49,018 nt of DNA from a virus. The DNA lies in IMG/VR virus record IMGVR_UViG_3300046167_000757, positions 1 through 49,018 of that record, one strand, 5' to 3'. The translations under genes were made by a program, and so were the position numbers. Positions 24,773 through 33,545 of the stretch are shown here, piece after piece; the stretch's first letter is position 1, and each line of letters starts with the position of its first letter. The notes beneath the pieces are model-generated. The model was not told where the DNA came from. It saw only the letters and a list, made by a program, of their open reading frames with translations, and did no database searches.

Positions 24773-25030
24773 ATGGCACTTACAGAATCAGTAGAAGTAG
24801 ACAAGGTAGAAGTCGTAGGCCCGTATAAGGCAGTGCAAGTTCGCACGGCTACGGTTATCTACAGAGACGGCGCAGAAATCTCTCGCGGGTTTCATCGTCA
24901 CGTTATTAGCGCAGGCGATGACTACAGCAACGAGACAGAAGAAGTGCAGGCTATCTGTGCCGCTGTTCACACTCAGGAAGTTATCGACGCTAAGGAAGAG
25001 AATGACGCCGCTAACGCGCCGCAGGGGTAA
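24773..25030 (+). CDS. Small hypothetical protein in fibre array (85 aa)
   Basis: An acidic protein beginning MALTESVEVDKVEVVGPYK, with ATVIYRDGAEISRGFHRHV and an acidic helical end. Similar small proteins occur beside fibre genes of marine phages and may act in fibre assembly. AAGGAG precedes the ATG. The preceding 50-bp gap has CCCCTCTC/GAGATTGGGG pairing without a T run. Confidence 0.6.
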   Translation: MALTESVEVDKVEVVGPYKAVQVRTATVIYRDGAEISRGFHRHVISAGDDYSNETEEVQAICAAVHTQEVIDAKEENDAANAPQG

Positions 25031-25032
25031 AA

Positions 25033-25446
25033 ATGTCTGACCTAAACGTACAAAACTTAAACAGCAAGACAGGCAACTCAGCGATCTCTATTGCTGATAA
25101 CGGCACTGTCTCGTTGTCTACTGCGGCGTCTGGTTCCACCCAAACAGCTAACGCTACAAACTCGACAACTCTGGACTTCAGCACCTATCAGAACTTTGTT
25201 TTGACGCTGACAGGTAACGTCACGCTGGCTAACCCCACGACTGAGGCAGTAGGGCAGTCAGGTTTCATCGTGATGATTCAAGACGGTACTGGTAGTCGCA
25301 CAGTTTCCCTTGGCACTGACTATGAGACTGCGGGTGCTGGCGGACTGACACTATCTACAGCCGCGTCTACTACAGACATCGTGCCTTACGTTGTTGCCGC
25401 AGGTGGTCGCATCTTGTTAGGCGCTCCACAGCTTGCGTTTGCGTAG
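25033..25446 (+). CDS. Tail fibre/adhesin small protein (137 aa)
   Basis: Starts MSDLNVQNLNSKTGNSAIS, is Thr/Ser/Gly-rich and predicted all-beta (FVLTLTGNVTLANPTT, TVSLGTDYETAGAGGL). The pattern resembles short fibre-shaft or cap domains. It lies 2 bp after the previous gene. Confidence 0.6.
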   Translation: MSDLNVQNLNSKTGNSAISIADNGTVSLSTAASGSTQTANATNSTTLDFSTYQNFVLTLTGNVTLANPTTEAVGQSGFIVMIQDGTGSRTVSLGTDYETAGAGGLTLSTAASTTDIVPYVVAAGGRILLGAPQLAFA

Positions 25447-25455
25447 AGGTTAGCT

Positions 25456-28293
25456 ATGGCCTTTGGCTCAGAACAATGGATGTACGCTTCAGGTGGTTTT
25501 TATCCGCATGAGATAGGTAACTCTGCGCGTTTAGACAACGGCGCACTTTTAACCAGAACACCCTCGTCTAGCAGTAATGCGGATACATGGACATGGAGTG
25601 CTTGGGTAAAAAATTGGGGCGTAACCACCGGAGGGTACTTACTGAGTGCAGGCGTTGCGAGTACTAGAGAATTTCTTATTTATTTTGATGGCACAAACCA
25701 GAGATTAAACGTGTACCAGTGGAACGGAGGTATAGAGATTCAGGTAGTTACCTCCATGCAGTTCCGCGATCCATCCGCTTGGTACCACATTGTTGTGGCA
25801 TATGACTCGCCTCAAGCAACAGCATCAAACAGACTTAAAATATACGTCAATGGCGAGCAACAAACTGATTTTGCTTCTGCTCAGTATCCAGCCCAAGGAT
25901 TAGGCAGTCGCGTTGGAACTACTGAGGTGCAGGACATAGGTAGAAACGCTTACAACCAGAACGTCTATTCTAATTTCTATATTACTGAAGTTAATTACAT
26001 TAGTGGTTCTCAATTAGCACCTACTAGCTTTGGCGAAACCAAGGCAGGCACATGGATACCTAAGAAGTACGCAGGCAGTTATGGCAGTCACGATTACTAC
26101 TTACCTTTTAATGATGCTGGGTTTCTTGGTAAAGACGCCTCTACAGTGCTTGGGTCTGAGCTAGTAACCAATGGAACTTTTGATACTAATATTAATAATT
26201 GGACAGCACACAACGGCGCAACTCTTGCTTTTTCAAATAATAGACTGTCTGTCTTTAAAAACCCACTTAGCTCTAATGCTGGCGCGTATCAGGCTATATC
26301 AGTTCAGAGCGGTAGTACATATTCAGTAGAAGCTACTGTAGACAAAGGCACGACCAACGGAGCAAGAGTCGGCATAGAATACACCTTGGGTGGTAGAGAC
26401 GGTGTTGAGACTTCCAGCAATACAGGAGGCCATTTTCAATTTAACTTTACTTCTTCAACAACCGGAACGGTATATGTTAGGTGTTTCATACAAGCGCCCA
26501 ACACAGCTTATTTCGATAACATTTCGGTCAAAGAAATAACAACACAAGGAAATGATTTTACTAGCACCAATTTACTTGTTTCGGATCAAGTGCCAGACAG
26601 CCCGACGAATAACTGGGCTACGTTAAATCCTCTTGGCCCTATGAGGCACGGAGCTAATTATGGCATGGGTACGCAAACCCAAGGCAACTTAACGGTTGCT
26701 TCAACAAGTCAAAGTTATTTTGACGATACTAACTCTACGATATACGTTCCAGATCAAAAGAAGTGGTACTACGAGATTAGGATGGATCAGCTAGACATGG
26801 GCTCTGGTGTTGGTTATGTCCAGTTTAATATTGGCGGGGTTTATCTGCGGATGTGGTATGGAGCCAGCAGTAATACTCAAATTGTTAGTGGCTCTACATA
26901 CAATTATGCCGCGATGAGCAACGGCGACATTCTTATGGTTGCTATTGATGAAGATAACAGCAAAGGCTGGTTTGGATTAAATGGCACTTGGTATACAACG
27001 AGCGGAACGCCAGATCCAGCCGCAGGAACCGGAGCGTCAAGTACTAGCGGAACAGGCATGATAGGCCGAGTTCAAATACGAAGTGGAACTGGCACAAACA
27101 TTGTAACCGCTAACTTTGGTCAAGACTCTAGTTTTGCAGGACAGGCCACAGCACAAGGCAACACAGACGCCAACGGACTTGGTGACTTCTACTACGCACC
27201 ACCAGCAGGCTACCTAGCCCTGTGTTCAGCTAATATGCCTGATCCACCAGCGGCGTTTAACCCTGCCTTAGACGCAAGCCCACAAGATCACTTTAATACT
27301 GTGCTGTACACGGGTAACGGTAGTACAGACAGAGATATTACTGGAGTAGGTTTTCAGCCTGATTGGGTTTGGATTAAAAAAAGAAACGCCGCTAAAAGTC
27401 ACAATCTGTTTGATGTTCTTAGGGGCGCTGGGAAAATGCTTGAAACAAATTCAACTATTGGCGACTTTATCGACACAGACAGGGTTAATGGATTTATTAG
27501 TGACGGCTTTAACTTAGGTAATGATAATGCCGTTAATAACTCTGGTGATACCTATGTCGCATGGAACTGGAAAGCCAGTAATAGTGCTGGATACAACAAT
27601 GACGGCACTATTCAATCTATCGTGTCTGCTAATACTGATGCTGGATTTAGTGTTGTTGCCTACACCGTCCCTTCTGGCGGGGGGTTTTCTGTAGGTCACG
27701 GATTAAACTCTACCCCAAAAATAATTTTGTCAAAAAATCGTGACACCACTTCAAATTGGGATGTGTATAGCGAAGTCATTGGAAATACAAAAAGGTTGAT
27801 GCTAAACCTCACCAACGCCCCTGACACACAGCCAGCATGGAATAACACTACGCCCACCTCTTCTGTTTTTTATAGTGTTGGTGGAGGCTCTTGGCATGGA
27901 GTTGGTAGCCGAATAATAAATTATGTATTTAGTGAAGTAGAAGGCTTCAGCAAGATAGGAAGCTACACAGGCAACGGAAGCGCAGACGGCCCCTTTATCT
28001 ACACAGGGTTTAGGCCAGCTTTTGTGATGATTAAGAATGCTTCAAGTTCATCACAACCTTGGGGTATGTTCGACAATCGTAGAGTTGGATACAACGAGGT
28101 AGTAAATTATTTTCAAGCAAACTCCTCAGATGCAGAAGTCACCAGTATAGGTGGGGTCTTTTATGGTCAACTCGATTTTGTAAGTAACGGATTCAAAATA
28201 AGAGAGACAGACACTTTTTTAAATGGGAGTGGGAACACCCTAATTTACATGGCATTTGCTGAGATGCCCTTCAAATACGCCAACGCGAGGTAA
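25456..28293 (+). CDS. Large adhesin with LamG, carbohydrate-binding and SPRY-like domains
   Basis: 945 residues in several beta modules. Residues about 35-195 have a LamG/concanavalin-like fold (WTWSAWVKNW, YHIVVAYDSP, LKIYVNGEQQTDF). Residues about 230-360 resemble a carbohydrate-binding jelly roll (ELVTNGTFDTNINNWTAHN). The middle is SPRY-like (KWYYEIRMDQLDMGSGVGY). The rest contains repeated GNGSTDRDITGVGFQPDWV and YTGNGSADGPFIYTGFRPA modules as in cyanophage adhesins. It probably binds host glycans. Domain names are from pattern memory. Confidence 0.65.
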   Translation: MAFGSEQWMYASGGFYPHEIGNSARLDNGALLTRTPSSSSNADTWTWSAWVKNWGVTTGGYLLSAGVASTREFLIYFDGTNQRLNVYQWNGGIEIQVVTSMQFRDPSAWYHIVVAYDSPQATASNRLKIYVNGEQQTDFASAQYPAQGLGSRVGTTEVQDIGRNAYNQNVYSNFYITEVNYISGSQLAPTSFGETKAGTWIPKKYAGSYGSHDYYLPFNDAGFLGKDASTVLGSELVTNGTFDTNINNWTAHNGATLAFSNNRLSVFKNPLSSNAGAYQAISVQSGSTYSVEATVDKGTTNGARVGIEYTLGGRDGVETSSNTGGHFQFNFTSSTTGTVYVRCFIQAPNTAYFDNISVKEITTQGNDFTSTNLLVSDQVPDSPTNNWATLNPLGPMRHGANYGMGTQTQGNLTVASTSQSYFDDTNSTIYVPDQKKWYYEIRMDQLDMGSGVGYVQFNIGGVYLRMWYGASSNTQIVSGSTYNYAAMSNGDILMVAIDEDNSKGWFGLNGTWYTTSGTPDPAAGTGASSTSGTGMIGRVQIRSGTGTNIVTANFGQDSSFAGQATAQGNTDANGLGDFYYAPPAGYLALCSANMPDPPAAFNPALDASPQDHFNTVLYTGNGSTDRDITGVGFQPDWVWIKKRNAAKSHNLFDVLRGAGKMLETNSTIGDFIDTDRVNGFISDGFNLGNDNAVNNSGDTYVAWNWKASNSAGYNNDGTIQSIVSANTDAGFSVVAYTVPSGGGFSVGHGLNSTPKIILSKNRDTTSNWDVYSEVIGNTKRLMLNLTNAPDTQPAWNNTTPTSSVFYSVGGGSWHGVGSRIINYVFSEVEGFSKIGSYTGNGSADGPFIYTGFRPAFVMIKNASSSSQPWGMFDNRRVGYNEVVNYFQANSSDAEVTSIGGVFYGQLDFVSNGFKIRETDTFLNGSGNTLIYMAFAEMPFKYANAR

Positions 28294-28298
28294 TACAA

Positions 28299-28823
28299 AT
28301 GGCATGGACATATAACACTAAGGTCATACGCGAAGGCAGAAGCTGGACGAATGATGATGGAATTAAGCATCCCTCTAATTGGGGGTCATGGTCAGAGGAA
28401 GAGAAGACTGAAGCTGGTCTTGTGTGGGTAGATGATCCCGCTCCGTTTGACTCACGGTTCTATTGGGCGGCAGACGTACCCAAAGCACTTGATGACGTAC
28501 ACGAAGTAGACGAAGACGGTGAGCCATTGCTAGATAAAGACGGCGAGCAAGTTGTAACGCTGGGTCTAAAGTCTCAAGAGTGCGCCAAGGTCAAAGCACA
28601 GGCAGGTGGCTTGCTGTCTTCTACTGATTGGTACGTTATACGCAAGTCTGAAACTGACGTTGCTGTACCTGCTGATGTGCTGACTTACAGAGCGGCTGTA
28701 CGCACACACTCAGGTGATCTTGAAAGCGCAATCAACGCTTGTGAAACACACGATGCTTTTGTAGCGCTATTTGAATCGACAGAAGAGCAACCCTCAATAT
28801 TCTCAAACTGGCCCGAGATGTAA
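28299..28823 (+). CDS. Tail fibre assembly-like protein (174 aa)
   Basis: MAWTYNTKVIREGRSWTND at the start and LLSSTDWYVIRKSETDVAV followed by YRAAVRTHSGDLESAI near the end match the pattern of DUF4376/tail fibre assembly proteins of marine phages. It sits between two fibre genes, so a chaperone role for either is plausible. The gene is intact and closely spaced. Confidence 0.6.
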   Translation: MAWTYNTKVIREGRSWTNDDGIKHPSNWGSWSEEEKTEAGLVWVDDPAPFDSRFYWAADVPKALDDVHEVDEDGEPLLDKDGEQVVTLGLKSQECAKVKAQAGGLLSSTDWYVIRKSETDVAVPADVLTYRAAVRTHSGDLESAINACETHDAFVALFESTEEQPSIFSNWPEM

Positions 28824-28827
28824 GAAT

Positions 28828-30390
28828 ATGGCAAAGCTATCTGACTATGTAGACCAAGGCAGTTCAACCGCCGAGATTAAGTTGCTCGACAGCATCACTA
28901 CGTCAGCTACAGCCACTTACGCGCTGACAAAGAACGGAACCGCTTACTCGCCGGACTCTGCTCGCAACCTAATAGTGTCCTTGAATGGAGTGACGCAAGC
29001 ACCTCAAGACGCCTACACAGTGTCAGGGTCTAACATCGTGTTTGATTCTGCGCTGACCAGTGCGGATGTCATCGATTACATTTTAGTCATTGGCAGTGCG
29101 ATAAGCATCGGCACCCCCAGTGAAGGCACCGTTGGTACAGCGCAGATGAGTTATCCGTTGGGTAGCTTTAGCTCTACGGGTATTGATGATAATGCTACGT
29201 CTACTGCCGTCACGATAAATTCTAGTGAATATGTAGGTGTGGGCACTACTAATCCAGCAGACCTAGTAACACTGTCAGGCTCTGGCCCCCAGCCCGCTAT
29301 AAGGCTTATTACTGACGCAGGTACTTATAACGGTGTTTACCACCGCATTTTCCCAGCAGGCGATGGCACTGCTCTTGCTATTTCTGCTGACAAGGGTAAT
29401 AGCGGTGCTGGTAGTTACATTAGGTTTGATGTTGATGATACAGAGCGTATGCGTATTGACGGCTCTGGCAACGTAGGTATTGGTACTACGAGTCCGGTAG
29501 CAGGAACAAAGTTAACGCTTAATGACAGTGCCTTTGGTGGTATGCAGTTTCAAAGTGGTGGCTCTGATTGTGGTTACATTGGCGTAAACACCAACACACT
29601 TTATATAGGTGGCGGCGAAAAAATAGTATTTCACACAGGGAATGCACAAGCTGTTGATGGCTCTAGTCGGATGCGTATCGACAGTAATGGAAAGCTTCTG
29701 ATCAATAGATCTTCTGCTACCGGATCACCTTCAATGCTGTCTCTTCAACAAGTAGGAGGAAATTTTAGTAGCACAACTGTAACTAGAACAGAAATGACAG
29801 GAATTACTCTAGCTGACAATAATGGTTCCAGCAATAAGGGTACTGGTATTTGGTTTGATTCAGGTTCTCTGTTAGCTGGAATAGCATCAGCTAGGGAAAA
29901 TGTAGGAAACTGGGGAACAGATTTAAGGTTTTATACTCACCCCAATACTACCACTAATGTAAGCAATACTTACGAGCGGATGAGGATCACTCCAGCAGGA
30001 CAACTAATTCTCCGTGCTGTGAAAGACGATACAACATCAGACAGTGCAAACATGAACATCAGGTCGGCTGATGGTTTAGTTAGACGAGTTAGTTCAAGTA
30101 GACGTTACAAAAACTCTATTGTTGATTCGCCACACGGACTTAATGAACTGCTTGCGTTACGTTCGGTACGCTACAAAGGGAACAACGACGGCGATAAAAT
30201 TTTTGGTGGTTTTATTGCTGAAGAAGTTCACGAAGCAGGGCTAACTGAGTTTGTCCAATACAACGAAGAAAATGAGCCTGATGCTTTAGCGTATGCACAG
30301 ATGGTAGCTCTTTGCACGAAAGCCATCCAAGAACAACAAGCAATCATTGAAGAACTACAGACCCGACTCTCTGCGTTGGAGGCTAACTAA
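28828..30390 (+). CDS. Tail fibre with C-terminal S74 intramolecular chaperone
   Basis: Starting MAKLSDYVDQGSSTAEIK, with a middle GIDDNATSTAVTINSSEYV module shared with two other fibres and GNVGIGTTSP repeats. The last 100 residues form a Peptidase_S74 chaperone: SSSRRYKNSIVDSPHGLNE carries the usual self-cleavage serine region, then FGGFIAEEVHEAGLTEFV and a final coiled coil EQQAIIEELQTRLSALE. The chaperone trimerises and cleaves itself off. ATG 28828 is chosen over 28771, which overlaps the upstream gene. Confidence 0.8.
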   Translation: MAKLSDYVDQGSSTAEIKLLDSITTSATATYALTKNGTAYSPDSARNLIVSLNGVTQAPQDAYTVSGSNIVFDSALTSADVIDYILVIGSAISIGTPSEGTVGTAQMSYPLGSFSSTGIDDNATSTAVTINSSEYVGVGTTNPADLVTLSGSGPQPAIRLITDAGTYNGVYHRIFPAGDGTALAISADKGNSGAGSYIRFDVDDTERMRIDGSGNVGIGTTSPVAGTKLTLNDSAFGGMQFQSGGSDCGYIGVNTNTLYIGGGEKIVFHTGNAQAVDGSSRMRIDSNGKLLINRSSATGSPSMLSLQQVGGNFSSTTVTRTEMTGITLADNNGSSNKGTGIWFDSGSLLAGIASARENVGNWGTDLRFYTHPNTTTNVSNTYERMRITPAGQLILRAVKDDTTSDSANMNIRSADGLVRRVSSSRRYKNSIVDSPHGLNELLALRSVRYKGNNDGDKIFGGFIAEEVHEAGLTEFVQYNEENEPDALAYAQMVALCTKAIQEQQAIIEELQTRLSALEAN

Positions 30391-31190
30391 TGGCTATTAC
30401 TAAAACACAAGGCCCGTTCTCCCAAGGCATTGACGATAACGCAGATGCTACTGCGATAACTATCAATAGTTCTGAGCAGGTTGGCATTGGTACTACGAGT
30501 CCTACTGACAAGCTACACGTTTCGGTAGGTTCATCGGGCGCATCTGCTCACTCTTATACTGATCTTTTGCTAGAAAGCAGTTCGCACACGGCTATTCAAA
30601 TTTCTGGCCCTAATACAGCAGAGCAGGCAATTTGGTTTGCTGATCCACAAGCATCAACGGCGGGTGGAATTATGTACTACCACCCCCATAACTCTCTGAC
30701 ATTTAGGACGGCAGAAACAAGCCGACTGCGCGTTGATAGTGATGGGTTGAAGTTTGGGAATGATACAGCCGCCTCTAATGCTTTAGACGATTACGAAGAA
30801 GGAACGTGGACGCCAACCATCATTGGGTATAATCAACCCACTCCAGCGTCACAAACATATTCCTCTCAAGTAGGGCGTTACATAAAAGTAGGCCGTCTTG
30901 TTTTAGCGACTTACGCAGTCACTTTTACTAGTAAAGGCAATATGTCTGGTAACTATGTTTTGCTCCAAGGCTGGCCGTTTAATAGGTACGACGTCAATTC
31001 TCATGGCGGCATAGGGTATTTTAATCATATGTCTACGGGTGTGAGTTCTATGTGGTGGGAGCTAACGAACTCAGCCGGTTGGTTGGCTTACGTCAGTACG
31101 TCAGGCAATACCACTTCTACATATATGACAGCATCAGGAATTAGTAACAGCACCATTATTCAAGGCTCCGTAGTCTATTACAGCGCCTAA
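30390..31190 (+). CDS. Tail fibre with receptor-binding tip, copy B
   Basis: Starts MAITKTQGPFSQGIDDNAD, a shortened relative of the neighbouring fibres, with VGIGTTSPTDKLHVS and ALDDYEEGTWTPTIIG followed by a distinct tip domain (residues about 145-266). The start overlaps the previous stop. The junction DNA is nearly the same as in the gene at 23844, giving a likely recombination point for tip exchange. Confidence 0.65.
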   Translation: MAITKTQGPFSQGIDDNADATAITINSSEQVGIGTTSPTDKLHVSVGSSGASAHSYTDLLLESSSHTAIQISGPNTAEQAIWFADPQASTAGGIMYYHPHNSLTFRTAETSRLRVDSDGLKFGNDTAASNALDDYEEGTWTPTIIGYNQPTPASQTYSSQVGRYIKVGRLVLATYAVTFTSKGNMSGNYVLLQGWPFNRYDVNSHGGIGYFNHMSTGVSSMWWELTNSAGWLAYVSTSGNTTSTYMTASGISNSTIIQGSVVYYSA

Positions 31191-31213
31191 CCATGAGATG
31201 ATAAGGAGGCGGC

Positions 31214-31468
31214 ATGAACTGCGTAAAGGATTACCTTGTAAACATTTTGGCGGCAATTAGTCAGCTGTTGAATGCTGCTATTGGGGGGCATCCAAACATG
31301 ACTTTGAGCGCTCGGGCCTATTGTAGTAGAGGCGCGTCAGGTTGGTTTTTGGCGCACAAGATAATAAACACACTATTTTTCTGGCAGCATGATCATTGCA
31401 GGCAATCCTGGGAGCAGGACGAGAAATTTTGCGAAGCACTATGCTGCCACAAAGATACAGATCTATAG
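31214..31468 (+). CDS. Conserved phage protein with GGHPNMTLSARAY motif
   Basis: 84 residues starting MNCVKDYLVNILAAISQLL, then AAIGGHPNMTLSARAYCSR and KIINTLFFWQHDHCRQSW. I have seen this motif set in many small phage proteins near lysis or tail genes, without a proven function. It is Cys/His/Trp-rich and could bind a metal or membrane. AAGGAGG about 6 bases upstream is a strong ribosome site. Confidence 0.65.
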   Translation: MNCVKDYLVNILAAISQLLNAAIGGHPNMTLSARAYCSRGASGWFLAHKIINTLFFWQHDHCRQSWEQDEKFCEALCCHKDTDL

Positions 31469-31482
31469 CTTTGTCTGGTAAA

Positions 31483-31497
31483 ATTAGCTGAACTAAT
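31483..31497. promoter_or_regulatory. Dyad operator-like site, copy 4 (exact)
   Basis: ATTAGCTGAACTAAT is an exact match, in the gap between 31468 and 31532, 34 bp before the next start. Confidence 0.65.
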
Positions 31498-31531
31498 ACA
31501 CGGAACGTATTACAGGAAGGGCGAGTTAACA

Positions 31532-31732
31532 ATGGAAGATCAAAAATATTGGGAGGCGATTAATCGAATCATGACTCATGAAGCAATGTGTGAAGAGAGA
31601 TCTAAAACTATCTTTAATCGTCTAGACAACATAGACACTCAGCTAGCCGGAATGAACAAAAATATGTTTTTGCTGGGTATTACTTTAATTAGCGGTATGG
31701 CGGGCGTTATTTTCACTTTGCTTACTCGGTAA
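31532..31732 (+). CDS. XhlA-like membrane protein with coiled coil
   Basis: 66 residues: a charged coiled coil (MEDQKYWEAINRIMTHEA, TIFNRLDNIDTQLAG) followed by one C-terminal transmembrane helix (FLLGITLISGMAGVIFTLL) and TR. This is the layout of XhlA/haemolysin-type lysis helpers and some spanins. It stands alone among tail genes after an operator-like site. It may help lysis or superinfection control. Confidence 0.6.
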   Translation: MEDQKYWEAINRIMTHEAMCEERSKTIFNRLDNIDTQLAGMNKNMFLLGITLISGMAGVIFTLLTR

Positions 31733-31739
31733 ATAATAA

Positions 31740-33545
31740 ATGGCTTATTTTAAGAGAGACAAGTTTAGCGGCATAGCACCGGGGGTAGCGCCTAATCTTC
31801 TTGCAGAGCAGTTTGGGCAGATCGCAGAGAACATTGACTTTGAGTCAGGGTCTTTGGTGCCGATTAAAAAAGAAGGCTCGGTAGAGCACACGTTCACTTC
31901 TTCGGGTAGTCAAAAGCAATCGATTTACTTTTTTGATAATAGCGCTAACGACGTATGGCTGGGTTGGAATAACGCGGGTGTCAAAGCGGTTGAAGGTCCG
32001 ATTCCTGGTGATAACTTAGATAGGTTGTATTGGACGGGCGACACTTATCCTAAGATGGGTGTCTACTCAACTATCGTGTCTGGTGCTGCATACCCCAATG
32101 TTTCTTATCGGCTTGGCGTGCCAGCACCTTCTGTGCCTTGGACACAGCAGCCGTCAATAGCGTCGGGGAGTATCGACGCTACCGTAACTCCTGAAGATGT
32201 GGCTTATGTAGTTACCTTCGTTACAGCTTATGGTGAGGAGGGGCCACCAAGCATACCGAGTGCCCCGCTCGAAGTTACTTTTTCAACACAAACCGTGACC
32301 GTCCCGCTATCTTCGGCGGGCTCTAGCGGCAATTATAACTTTGGTACGGGAGCGCTAAAGCGCATCTATCGCTCTAATACAGGCTCTGTTAGCACGCAGT
32401 TTCAGTTGGTCGATGAAGTCCCCTTTAGTCAGACTTCTTACACGGACACTAAAACCTCTTCGGTGCTGCAAGAAGTATTGCCCTCTACTTATTGGATCGG
32501 CCCGCCAGATGACAACACGAGTCTGTATCCAGATGGTCAGATGCAAGGTCTTATTGCAGTCGCAAACGGCGTATTAGCTGGTTTTACGGGTAAACGCCTT
32601 TGTCTGAGCGAGGCGTATTTGCCGCACGCTTGGCCTATCTCGTACCGCATCACACTAGCAGAAGACATTGTGGATATAGGTACGACTGCTAACGGCATTG
32701 TTTGTTTGACTAATGGTAAGCCGTATTTTGTAACGGGCGTAGACCCTAGCGCGATGTCTGCGTTGCAGATTGATTTAGCGCAAGCCTGTGTAAACCGCGC
32801 GTCAGTGGTCGACATGGGCGAATATGTTTTGTACGCCGGTCCAGACGGGCTGTGCGCGATATCTGCTACTGAGGGCAGGGTGGTTACGAAAGGGCTTATT
32901 TCAGTTGAGCAATGGAACGCAGATTTTGCCCCCACAACTATCAAAGCGTTTAAGCATGAGGGAACCTACATTGCATTTTTTGAGGACGGCAGTAATCACA
33001 AAGGGTGGGTGTATGACCCGCGCGCTGATGAAGCCGCTATTTCTACGATCACGAGTGAGTACACAGTGTACGGTGGTTACACTGACCCTCGGAACGGCGA
33101 GTTATATATTCTCGACGCTGCTTCGACGGGGGTAAACAGGCGGATACGCAAATGGCGCGGAGATAGTGGGACTAGCTACTCCGATACAAACAAATGTAAA
33201 TGGAAATCCAAAAAGATCGTACTACCACAGCCTGCAAGCATGGCTTGGGTCGGTGTATTTGCAGACGAGTATCCCGGTACAGTCGGCGGCAGTTATGCGT
33301 ATGCACTGCAGATAAAGGTCTGGGCAGATGGCGTTGTTATTGCGGATTATCACATTACAGATAGCGGAAATACTTATTATCAAAACGTGACAACGCCTGC
33401 GTCTGCGGTTAACTCGATTATTAGAGAACCTATAGTACGACTTCCCGCTGTCACTGCCCGTGAGTGGGAAGTGCAAGTAGAGTCACAGTTTCCTGTGCGC
33501 GAAATCTGCCTGTCACAGACAATGGACGAGATTAAATCAGCATGA
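31740..33545 (+). CDS. Tail nozzle/tubular protein (601 aa)
   Basis: Starts MAYFKRDKFSGIAPGVAPN, with an early LLAEQFGQIAENIDFESGS, a typical opening of nozzle/tail tubular B-type proteins of podoviruses. The body is beta-rich with YVVTFVTAYGEEGPPSIPS, LYPDGQMQGLIAVANGVLA and a beta-propeller-like remainder. It would form the tail tube distal to the adaptor. Its size is somewhat below T7 gp12 (794 aa). It overlaps the next gene by 4 bp. Confidence 0.6.
   Translation: MAYFKRDKFSGIAPGVAPNLLAEQFGQIAENIDFESGSLVPIKKEGSVEHTFTSSGSQKQSIYFFDNSANDVWLGWNNAGVKAVEGPIPGDNLDRLYWTGDTYPKMGVYSTIVSGAAYPNVSYRLGVPAPSVPWTQQPSIASGSIDATVTPEDVAYVVTFVTAYGEEGPPSIPSAPLEVTFSTQTVTVPLSSAGSSGNYNFGTGALKRIYRSNTGSVSTQFQLVDEVPFSQTSYTDTKTSSVLQEVLPSTYWIGPPDDNTSLYPDGQMQGLIAVANGVLAGFTGKRLCLSEAYLPHAWPISYRITLAEDIVDIGTTANGIVCLTNGKPYFVTGVDPSAMSALQIDLAQACVNRASVVDMGEYVLYAGPDGLCAISATEGRVVTKGLISVEQWNADFAPTTIKAFKHEGTYIAFFEDGSNHKGWVYDPRADEAAISTITSEYTVYGGYTDPRNGELYILDAASTGVNRRIRKWRGDSGTSYSDTNKCKWKSKKIVLPQPASMAWVGVFADEYPGTVGGSYAYALQIKVWADGVVIADYHITDSGNTYYQNVTTPASAVNSIIREPIVRLPAVTAREWEVQVESQFPVREICLSQTMDEIKSA

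Noticed and set aside
23844-31190. Diversity-generating retroelement acting on fibre tips
   Set aside because: No reverse transcriptase gene or template repeat is seen in the window.
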